From Diphasiastrum complanatum (taxonomy: Eukaryota; Streptophyta; Lycopodiopsida; Lycopodiales; Lycopodiaceae), in NCBI GenBank assembly GCA_029204225.1, contig CM055100.1, positions 10,454,501 to 10,518,500 on the forward strand: a stretch of 64,000 nt of DNA, in the 5' to 3' direction. A program made the translations under genes and the position numbers. The notes beneath the pieces were generated by a model. It ran no database searches. It was not told where the DNA came from and saw nothing but the letters and a program-made list of their open reading frames with translations. Numbering within the stretch: the stretch's first letter is position 1; each line of letters starts with the position of its first letter. Shown here piece by piece: positions 23,601 through 35,600 of this stretch.

Positions 23601-26600
23601 GGCGCCCTACCAGAAGAGGAGTTTCTCTGCTTTTTGTTGTGAAATTTCAGCATCTTGTTGATCTTTTCAAGTGGAGTTTGGATCAACTTTTTTGTCTCTT
23701 TTCAGGTTGAAGGAGGGTGGCCATCAGAGATCTTGGAGGAGCAATTTTTGGCACCCAAAAATCAGAATCTCAAATCTGATTTTTATGCAACCAGCTTTCA
23801 GCAAGTTTTGTTTGGAGGAGGGCGCCCAAAACTTTGCTACTGATTTTTGGTTGTGGTGTCTCCTTATCTTGCTGTTTTTGTTTTCAGGTTTGCATTTGTG
23901 TAGGAGGGCGCCCAAAATTCAGCAAACCCTATTCAGGGTTAGGTCAACTTGTGGCTGGAAATTTGTAGATTCTCAGCAAGTAGTAGGGCGCTTTCAACAG
24001 CCCTATTGGAAAGTGTGTTGATCACACTATTTGGCTTCCTAATTGGGTTTTGGTGTAGGCTTCAATCAAAGCTAACCTAATTTTCAAGAAGTTGGTTCTT
24101 TTGTGCAAAAAGACAGCCATCTATCCATTATCTTTTGGGCACTTTGGTTGCAGATTGAAAGACATCTTGTGCTCCTACTTTCAACTCTTTGTTTGCTGCA
24201 AATTTTTGAGTAGATTTGGTTGTGGAAAGGCTCTTTTTCCTATCAAGCTGAAATTTTGTTGAGGTAATGGCTAAAGAATCGGAAGCTATCGGTTCTTTGT
24301 TTAGTGAAGATCGGTTGGATGGCACAAACTACTCCTTGTGGAGTTACATGATGAAGAATCTTCTCATAGCGAAAGGGTTGTGGGATTTGGTCAATGGTGA
24401 TGAGGAAAGGCCTCCGTCTTTGGCACCTCCTACACCTCGTGGATCATCATCATCATCATCTTCGGAAGAACAAAAGAAGTGGGATAGAAGGCATGCACAG
24501 GCAAATTCTATGGTTGCTCTTGCTGTGAAAAGATCTATCTTACCTTATATTAGGTCTTGTAAGACATCTAAAAAGTGCGTGGGATACACTTTATACTATG
24601 TATAGAGTCAAAAATCCAGCAAGAGTGGTGTATCTTAGAAATCACCTTTCTTTGTTGATAATCCTTGGGCAAGCCCAAGATAAAGTGCAACTTAACCGAA
24701 ACAAGATCTATTCTAGTTGCAAAACGAGGATATACGTCCTGAAAATCTTGTAAGAATGCATCCAAGGGCTGGTTCCCTGTGTGAATCGTCGCATACTGAC
24801 GATAGAACTCAAAGTCATCCAGGATGGGTAAGAAGCTCGCCTTGAAGGTTTACAAAAATCCTCCCAAGTCCTTGGGGACTTCTGGCTTCCCTCGAAGATC
24901 TTGCCACCATGTAAATGATTTTCCTTGCAAGTACACAGCCATACTAATTTTGTGGTCATCGTTGAATCGTGCATGGAGAAATGTGCACTCCATCGATCCA
25001 ACCACAAAATCACAAAATCACAACATCAGGGGACCTATCTTTCTTGTGGCCAATAAAGTGGTGAGGTGTGAAGAGAGGATGGTGCAAAGCTCGCCTGGTT
25101 TGTATATAGTCATTGCTTCAATTGGCTTAGATTGGGTAAGATCCATAGGTAATAGAAGAAAGAGGAGAGCTGAAAATTGCAAGAGGAGGCGGTGTACAAA
25201 ATCTTCAGCCTAGAGCAACGTAATAGAAGAAAGAGGAGAGCTGAAAATTGCAAGAGGAGGCGGTGTACAAAATCTTCAGCCTAGAGGCAACTATACACAA
25301 ATTCCAAGAATTCCAATAGCTTTTCCTTATGTGGTATTGTCTATAGTTGCCCACAAAACTTGAGAAAAAATAGTCAAGAGTTCTTTTGAGACCATTCTTG
25401 ATCCTAAGTTCCTAAGTTTGTGCGTAGAGCAAACCCGTTCTTTACGAGTGGAACAACCGTTCCTAAGGAATGGTTTCATACCCTTCCAAGGCAGAACCTT
25501 AAGAACGGGTATCTATGGACTATCCTAACATGAGTGCTTCAATCCATTGTGTCTGAGAAGCATGATTCAAAGATTCCATAGAGAAAAGGAGCCTTAAGTG
25601 CTACTGTTTATGAAGGTTTTATAACTGCATTGCAAACAAGCCATAAGGGTTGCAAGGCACATGAAGGAACATCTTTTAAACACTTATTAGAAAAAGTAGC
25701 AGAATTAAACCCTCTTGACAAAGTTTTCTTGCTCATGTTTATGGTGAAGTAACCAAGCCTTAGCCATTCCACATAAAGCCTCAATGAACATTGGTCATCT
25801 CTCTATATTAGGAACCTAGACACTCAATTTACCTGGAATGCTTTGTCCCGTAGAGAATAATTATCTTTCGTTAAAGCCACTGGCGATGGTCCATTCATGT
25901 GCTCTAATCCAGACCTTTCAAAAGGTTTTCCTTCTTTGAGATATCAAATAATCTGCAAGTAGCGATTTGCTCACCTGAAACCATAATATAAGGATAAATG
26001 TCATAAGCCCTGCAGAAACAGTCTGAACAAACTGAAGTGATCATACCTTTATTACTCCAAAAATGATAAAGATCACAAAATGTCGATACCTGTTGCATCA
26101 GGACATTGTTATCGCCCTCAAAAGTCAGCTGAACATCGAATTCAGCTTTGAGCTGACCAATTTTATTGTCCCGTCTTCAAACCCTGTCCACCACAAGCTT
26201 CACGACACTCCTGCATTAAAATACAGCTATAAGGGGGAGGGACATTCCAGTAGTGTTGTCCCAAAAACTTCACAGACTAGCTCAACGATAATTATTGCCT
26301 TTCAAGAACGGACAGGTGGTCTGTGTGTGTGTGCAAATTAATTCTAGAAGCTTTAGTTTCTGATTAAGGTTTTCACTCACAAACCAAAAACTAAGTATAA
26401 ACAATGAACCTGGTTGCTCTATTGAAAGATTCTGCTCATGACCTGTTGTTTCATTGATACCACTGAGAGTTTGGAAAGGTTTTATTTTCTTACATATTGC
26501 CTATGAAAAAACTAAAAAGTAGAAAACAACCAAAACATTGCCAGAGTTCAAAAAAATTCTGGCTTTTGTGGTTGGGCCTTTAAATAAGTTCATGCATAAG

Positions 26601-29600
26601 TGAAGCCACATAGACGATTTTGTATCAAATTTTGCTCTCTATTTTAAACGTAAATTTCTTCCTTGACCTATCTACCATATTCAATCACAATATGAATTAG
26701 CCTACCCTACATGCATAACTACACATGTTGCACAAGAACCGTTGGGCCTCTAAGTCATTATAAACTAAACTTCCTTGCCTGTGATTTACATTCCAACTAT
26801 GTCATTTGATACTTCAAACCGAATTTTCTTGAAAAGAGTTCAGTTTTCTTGAAAAAATTCTGGTAAACAGACCTGCCAGAAACTCATAGCCTCTGAAGGA
26901 GCCTTTTTTCACACCATAATAACCGAAATTTTACAAAAGCTGGCATCCCTATACCCTTCTAACTAATTCTAGCATAACGAACACAAAAAAATTTCTGAAA
27001 AAAACTTCCTACTTGTTACATTGTGTACTCCTGCATTTAAGATGTAAGAAGCTCCTTGCTGCACAAGTTACCATGTGCACATCAGTCCATATTACCTACA
27101 GAGCATTACATTTCCACATTTTGCAGAACAAACATTTGTAAAACCTGAAATCTTTCTTATGATACTAGGTTCAACTGTTTGGGACTTGGCCAGAAACTAG
27201 AAGCCCTTGGGAGTTCAGCTGTAAACTCTTAAAAATATATTATGAAAGAGCCTAAAACTGGAATGGCAAAGGCCTTGTAGATAATGGCAAAGCACCAATT
27301 TGGATCTTAGAACTACACGATTTCAAGATATCTTGTACAAAAAAACAAAAATTTGAATGTTGTCATTACAAGATGTAGAACTTCTTCAAGCTTCTTACAT
27401 TTTAACTTTCTTGTGAATTAGATACTTTCGTTGGATCACTATAAACAGGAATCCAAATGGTCACAAAAAAGTGGAGAAACCAAAAGAATGAATGAAATCA
27501 TGTAAACTTTGACTACTTGTATAATCAAGTTCTGCTGCAACTACTCCAACTTCTGCAAGAACGATGTAAAAAAGTTTGGCCCTGATCTTGTGAGAATTTC
27601 AGATTGTTAACCTGGAGTGTTCGAAGATTTGTGCCATGAAGAACATTGCTTTATAACCACTCGATAATACATGAATGATCTTTGCATCAGATGGCGTCCG
27701 TTTCACATATACATCTTTCAAATCATTTGCAGCAAAGCTCATAGCATACCTGCAAGTATAAACAAAATACTTTTATGCATGATCTGATACATTTCAGCCA
27801 AATAATCATTCCACCAAACTACATGGAAATTTAAAACCATTTCGACCTTTCAGCTTCTTGCAAGTCTTAAACGTGTTATGAGTTCACTGAAATATCACTT
27901 GGATACATATTATCTTTTGGCTGGTATAGAAAAAGGGAATAGAATATTCTTCCATACGAACTTATTGTAACTTATAACTTGCAAGCCTCCTGGCATCTGA
28001 GCCTTAGGACACTAGAAAACTGAGTAGGATTCTTCCTCCTCGGTACTTCAAAAATAGGCATAGCTAAATGCAACCGATCACCGACTTCAGGATGTAATCA
28101 TTTGAGTGGAGTTGAGGTCACAGTGCAGATCTATAGAGAAGGGAAATCATTTGAGCAATGGCTTTAACTACGCAACTCAAACAGATGGTCAACAAGAAAT
28201 AAGTCAAATCTTTTATTTTAATCATTTCTTGTACTCCATAGTGCCGAGTGCTTCCAAGTTCACACGTATTGATGTGACCAATTACGACTTACCAGTAACC
28301 AAAAAAATTGAAATACAAATTACAATTTACATGAATCATGAATCATGATTCATCATAAACTATAATACTAAAAAGATAGTCCATAGCATAGTTGCACTCC
28401 GATTCCCGAAACGCGTGCTGAAACGCGGGTCCAGAAACGCATTTCGGGTTTTTGGTAGAAACGCTCAGAAACGTGTTTTTTTTTTTTGTATGATTATTTT
28501 GTGGGCAACATGGGTATCAAATGAAAGCTCTAATTAAAACCATTATTTTATGGTATGTTGGCTGGGCATTTCTGCAGGTAATAAAATGGGGGGTCCAAAT
28601 GCGCGCACGATAAGGGCCCAATATTTATGCCCCCAACTGTAATGCACATTGCACTCACATCTCCAGTGAAATGATTGTAAAAGTAATCATCATCCATAGA
28701 GTTGATAGCCCAAACTGTAGCATTAACAATTACTGAGAACCAGAGCAAATAACAACCAAATAGCTACTGAAAATAAGATCTGTTTGTGCCCTATCTACTA
28801 CACTTCTAGGAGGCAAAATGCTGTTTGACCATTGCTCCCCTAAAAAATTTTCAGCCATAAGCTATTTTTCCAAAAACAATTTTTTTTTTTAAAAACGTTT
28901 CGGCTTCAGAAACACGTTTCGGAGAAACGCAGTTCGCGAAACGCGTTTCGTTGCAACTATGGTCCATAGTACATACTTCAATACTTCAAAATTGAGTCAT
29001 GAGTCATGACACATGCACAATGCACATCATGGTCTCAGACATCCAAGGGCTTTTTCCGCCTTATTCTTTTTCTTCAGCGGGATTCAGAGATTCGTGCATC
29101 TCACCCGGATAGATACATAGTTGTTGCGGTTACTTCTTCACATGTCCTAGCTGATTCCTATGCCCAGCTCTCCTGGTACCAGCAGGCATCTGATCTCTTG
29201 CGGCATTTGGGCATCTCTACCATGGATCTTCCTCGTGGTACGCATTCATATATCCGAGGCTATTTATTCCGTCGATATATGCAGCAGACTTGGAGCTCCC
29301 TCCCACTTTACCGCATTCGACTAAGCTATTACTGGACACACTCCTCTCTCTGGATCCTTCTGGTTTGCCATTATTGCCGCTCTATCTCTCACAGCCCTTA
29401 TCACACGGCCTGCACTATCGTCTTGGGCAGTCGCATTTCCTCTCATCAGCTTGCTATTGAGGCCGGTCGTGCATGGGAGATTCCCCGGGAGCGTCGTCTA
29501 TGTCGCTTGTGCTCGTTGCAAGAGGTGGAAGATGAAGCCCATTTCCTCCTCAAACGTCCGGTGTATTATGAGATACGGGGGAGGTATTATTGTCTCTTTC

Positions 29601-32600
29601 GCGATGGCCCGCATACACTTCGCAGTTTTGTCTCCTATCCTGATGCTCGTTGCTTGGGACTTCTTGCTCGTGAGATGCCTCCGTCAGTCTCATCTGCCTG
29701 TACCAGATCACCTGGGGTTAGACTCCCAGCAGCTGCTCTTTCGGACTCAAGCACATGCTGATGACTCCGATGATGAGGTTCCTATCCTTGTGCCACCACG
29801 GACACTTCACACTTACTTAAGCGAGGAAATGCAAAAATAATTTGTTCTTTTGTCGTTTCGAACGTCCGCTTGACATTTCGAAACGGGGCCATTTCATACG
29901 TAGCGTTTCGAACGTGTTTCATCGTTCAAAATGTTTTTAGGTGACTATATAAAAGGGTGGACGTATAGTGGTAAACTGTTAAACAAGTGCAAATTGAGGG
30001 CACCTTTTGACATCCTGAGCCTTTGGAAGTGATTATTGCTCTTGATGCCAGTTGAGTCCCAAATTCATGGATGACGAGTGACGATCAAGATGAGAGTATC
30101 ATTTGTAGCACTCTCTCGTCTTCTCCTATGCTTTGATTACGTCACTATTTCTGTAATTTAGATGTCTTCCCATATAGTTGGATAGAGTAAGTTTGTAATG
30201 TTAAATTGTTTTCACTCCTATGTGTTTTTTGATTTGCTATTTAACTCTATCTATAATTGACCGGATCAATATAGCTCTACGCAATGTTATTTTTGCCACT
30301 TTCTAGTTTAATAGTACAACGTTCTTTTGATGCATTAATTGATCATTTTTTGGTTCAATTAACACTAACTAAACTATCAAAAATCAAATTCAGCCATCGG
30401 TCTTTATTCCAGAAAAGTTTTTTTTTTGGGTGATCCAAGTCCATTATTGTTGACGTTTCGCAACATTTTTGCAGCAGTTCGCGAGTTTGCTACAACTATG
30501 GTATAGAGATAGCACCTGGTAGTGATTCTTCAACTTGGTAATTCTCTTTTAGTGCTCCTATGTTCCTTTTGGATCATTCTACTTCCGTGTAAATTATAGG
30601 GGTTTTAATATCATAATACAACATTCTTATCCTATTCCTAAGATATATGGCTTGATTGATGTGTTGAAAAGTGCTTGTTATATTTCGGAGATTAATTTGA
30701 GAAGTGGATACCATCAAATTTAGATTAGGGAGGAGGATGCTTTTATGATGGTCTTTAGGACAAAATGTGGGCATTATGAATTTAGGGTGCTCCCATTTGG
30801 TTTTACAAACGAACCAGCAACTTTTCGGCAGATGATGAATAATATCTTTTGACCATACCTTGGCAAGTTTGTATTTAGTTGGATGATATCATTATAATAG
30901 GACATTGGGCAAGCATGTTTCACATTTGAAGATGGTGTTGCAAGTCTCTGGAGATCACAAATTGTATACTAAGCAATCCAAGTGTGAATTCCTTATCTAG
31001 AAGTTCAAGTACCTTGAGCATTTGATCTCTAAAGTTCAAGTGTGGATAGATCCAAGAACGCTGGAGGTTGTCCTCTATTGAGATACAACTCGCACTATTG
31101 AAGATGCAAAGTCATTCCTTGGGATGGCCAGGTTGGTATCATTGCTTTCATCGAGGGGTATTTACATTTTGAATTACCTTTGACAAATGTCACAAAAGGA
31201 GGGTCTAAGCATGGATTGCTCCATAATAAGAACTTTTTATTCAATGGATGATCATGCAACTATGAACTTAGTGTGAAATGAAGTACATCTCATCCTAAAA
31301 GATGTAATGTGCCTCATTGCATGCTACCCTGGAATGTAAAGTATGGTGTTTCTCATGACGCCTCTAGAAAGTGAGGCAAGAAGGTGGTCTAACAATATTT
31401 GGAATACTTTAATAAAAGACAAATAATTGTTCCATGAAGGACATTTTAAGAATATCAAGACGTGCCAAGTACAGGGCATCCAAGTTTCTAGAAAACCACC
31501 CTTGCTTGAAAAACGAATTAACATAGTATTGCAAGAAATCCCTCAATTGCCAATCAGTCAACATTGATAATAATGTTAATAAATGCCTGGTTTACCCCTT
31601 TTGGCCTTGTACAATTGTAACTTGTAAGGGGCACGACATTGAAAACTCCTTGTATAATCATAAGCTATAATCAACTTATATCCAAAATAGAATGATCTAA
31701 ATTAAAAAAGAAAAAGAAAAACAGAATAGTGAGTACTGGTGCAAAGAAAGCAAGCAAGCATTCCATCAACCCAGAGGCTCATATGAACAACATTCAAAAA
31801 AAAGAACAAGCTCTAAATAGGTCCTAAGAAACATTTACCAAAAATCATCCCTTCACTTCTAAGAAGGAGCTCCACTTTTCCAAAGACAAGAAGAAGAGTT
31901 ATGGCAAAACAAAAGAGCTCATCAGTAATTTCTAGCTTGAAGCACCTTTGTAGAATCACTCCTCCCCTTGAAAGCTACGAGAATAATGAGAGGGTTAAGC
32001 TTTCAAGGGACATCAGGTACATGTTGATAGAGGACATAGTGATTTAGATGTCGGTCCCGCAACTGCTTGGATATGTGCAGTACAGAGTCATGGGCGTTAC
32101 TTCGACAACACAACAGATGACTTCGATTGTAGCGATTGGGAGGCCATGTAGGGTCTACATGGTGCACAAGATGAGGCACGGGATGATCTATAGGATGGTG
32201 CACATGATGAGTCCAAGAGCCCAGAGCATTTGTATTCGGATGCCCAACAAGACGACTTAATTGCCACGTTGGACTCGGAGGCCCAGCAGATGCCGAGCCA
32301 CCGATGCCATGGAGGCCTGCAGCCCCTCCATCGCCATCCACTTCTGCAGCACCAGGTCTCCATGGCAGGCCACCATCTTGTTGAAATAAATGCCTATTTT
32401 GCCCCTTAAGGCTTGTATACTTGTAACTTGTAAGTTGTGCATAAGACATGGGGGTAAAACATTTATGTACATAGTACACCCCAATTGTGCTAATTAGGCA
32501 AGTAAATCAAGTAGGTTAAGGACCCATGTGGGTTCTAGAGCTAGAATTAGCAAGACACCACCTCTATACATAACATGCTATATGTAGCCCAAACTTTGGA

Positions 32601-35600
32601 GGGGTTTCCACGCCCTACTACACTTTGAATATTCATTCATGTTGTGTGAGCTTTGAAGTCCTCTCTCTCTTGCTTTTGTGTTCTACTCCATAGCTGGTTT
32701 TCTGGAGCTTTCATAGTGTGCTTCCTATGCTGTTATGATACTCCATAGCTAGGCCTTGGAATTTGACATGGTATCAGAGCAGGTTCTATTGCCTGTGGTG
32801 TGGTGAAAGCTTGGACCTGTTTTTGATCATATTCCTGCCATTCCTGGAGAGCAGCTTACCTTTGAGGAGGGAGCACTTTTTGTAGGGGCATCTAATCTCT
32901 GTGCTATCTGCATGGTTGGAGTACTGTTGGCAAGGGGAGTACAGGAGCCAAAAAGTTTCTAATTTGAGACAAAAAATTTTGAGTCTTTTTGGACAGCTAG
33001 GACTGTAGGAGGGCGCTTTCTACAGTGGGGACTTCAGTGAAAGTTCTGAGTGGATCTTGGACAAGGGCTAGGACAGCCATACAGGGGGATAGTTTCAAAT
33101 CCAGAAGCTGAGGGTTATTGAGCAAGTGCTGCATACCCTAGTTGGGTGAAAACTAATCAAGTTAGCCAAAGGGCCTGTGGATGCATGGCACATTCTTTGT
33201 GCATTGTATGAGACAGCAAGTACAACCAGGTTTCTCTACTTGAAGAACAAGTTGTATACTCTCAGAATGGAGACAGGGGAGACAGTTACTGATCATCTTA
33301 CTAAGATTCAGGATATTAGATATCAGCTTTCTGTACTTGGAGAGTCTATTGCTGACAAAGACTTGGTGCCAATAGTTCTGAATAGCTTGTCATATGCTTA
33401 TCAGAACTTTGTGATGATGATATCAGTGAGAGAGAAGATCCCGACCTATGAAGAAGTCTATGGTCTCTTGTTACAGGAGGAGATGAGGAGAGTTAATCTC
33501 TCCAAGAGGGAAGATTTCCAGGAGCATGCCTTTGCTTCTAAGAAGAAGCAAAATCCAGCTAAGGATAAGAAGAAAGGTAAAGGCAAGAACAAAGGAACAC
33601 CACAAACACTTGAGCAAGGAATGGAGAACTTGCAGATGTCAGAAGCACAACCCTCCTCGAATACTTCTTCCACACCTCGAAGGAAGGGGAATTGCAATTA
33701 CTGTGGTAAATATGGACACTTTGCTTTTGAGTGCAAGAAGAAGCTTGCAGACCAAAAGAAGGGCACAAAGAAGCAAGGAGGAAATGTTGTTGAGAGTGTT
33801 GCAAGAGAGGAGCAGAGTGACATAAGGCAAGCTGAGTTATTCTCTGTTTCATTGGCTTCACAAGCTACAACAGGTGGTTGGTACATTGACTCAGGTGCTT
33901 CAAAGCACATGACCCCTCATAGGGATTGGTTTGATACCTTTGTGGGGATTAGTGATGGACAAGAGGTGTGCCTAGGTGACAACTCAACACACAAGGTCAA
34001 GGGAAAGGGCACAGTACCTGTAAAGCTTCCATCAGGAGAAGTCAAAGTCATTAAGAATGTCTTATATGTACCAGGACTTGCTAAAAATCTTCTTTCAGTA
34101 GGAGCTATCACTCAACAAAATATGAAAGTAGAATTTGATGCTACTTCTTGTTTTGTGTTGGACTTGAGTGATAATATGAAGGTTGTGGCCAAAGGATTGC
34201 AGGAAGATAATCTATACAGGTTATACACTTCTATCCCTAGTCAGCATGCTTATACAGCAAAAGGAGGGGATGTGGATAGGTTGTGGCATGAGAGGTATGG
34301 ACATCTTGGCTACCAAAGCATGCAGGTGTTGAACCAGCATCATATGGTGGAGGGGCTTCAAGTTGTTAAGCCAAGCTCTTCAGTTTGCGAGGCTTGCGCT
34401 ATGGGAAAACAGCAAAGACATAAGTTTCCCAAGGAAAGCACCACCAGGGCAGCAGGCATACTTGACTTGATACATTCAGATTTGTGGGGGCCAACCCAAA
34501 CAAAATCTGCAGGGGGGGCATATTACTTTATGACCTTTATTGATGACTTCTCACGCAAGATTTGGATTTATTTCTTGAAGTTAAAATCTGAAGCATTCAA
34601 GTACTTCCTGCATTTCAAAGCTTTGGTAGAAGAACATTCAGGAAAGAAGATAAAGATGCTCAGGTCAGACGGTGGTGGAGAGTTCATTAAGACAGAATTT
34701 GTGGAATTTTGCAAGGCCAATGGGATCAAAAGGCAGCTTACAGCTCCTCATACCCCTCAGCAAAACGGCGTAGCAGAGAGAAAGAACCGAACTATTGTGG
34801 AGTGTGCAACATGCTCAAGGCAAAGGGGTTGCCCAACTCTTTTTGGGGCGAGGCAATGCACACAGCAGTGTTTCTGTTCAATAGAAGTCCAACAAAAGCT
34901 GTGGAAGGCAAGACTCCAGAAGAGGCATTTAGCGGCATTAAGCCCAAGGTAGGCGCTTTGCGAGTGTTTGGTTGTACGGCCTATGCCCATATTCCCAAGG
35001 ATAACAGGAAGAAGCTGGATGCAAAATCAGCAAAGAGTATTTTCTTGGGATACAGTGAAGAAAGCAAAGCTTACAGACTTTACGATCTTACTAGCAAGAA
35101 GAGGATCATAAGTCGAGATGCGATCTTTGAAGAAGATCAAACGCCTCCTATAGAGGAACTTGAGATGGAGGATGGTACAAGTGAATTTGTGCCAATACTT
35201 GATGACCCACATCCATATATTGGGGAGCCTCAGGATGATCATATGAGTGATCACCCGAGGAGGCTAGGAAGCGGAAGGAAAGGGGAAAATCTGTTGAGTC
35301 CTATTCACCGTCTTCATCACCAACTGCAAGGAAGAAGTTTCCCAAGTGGTATTGGCAAACTGTGCAGGATGGTTTGATATTGAATGAGGGAGAGAGCAGC
35401 AATCCAGGGGCTAGGAGGTCTCAAAGGCAAGCCCAGCAGCATGAACACCAGGAGACAAACTATGCACTTACGACTACTATTTTGGATTCACAAGATCCAC
35501 ATACATTCGTTGAGGCAGCAGATGAGAAGGTATGGCAACATGCTATGCAAGAGGAGTACGACTCCATTCTCAAGAATGATACATGGGATTTGGTGAAGTT

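Larger units (their letters stand above)
16046..25832 (-). other. ACX3-like intron 11 (9.8 kb)
   Basis: It is bounded by the exon 11 donor GTAAAT and the exon 12 acceptor TTTGCAG. It contains a copia remnant, an old inverted gypsy LTR, a full gypsy element on the opposite strand to the gene, a copia 5' end, and a gypsy gag fragment. The transposon-free edges are about 300 bp or more on each side. Confidence 0.8.

Noticed and set aside
28387-30500. One large hAT element from the CATAG at 28387 to the end at 30500
   Set aside because: The 8-bp sequences do not match across that span (GTCCATAG against gtatagag), while 28387-28961 has a perfect duplication by itself.
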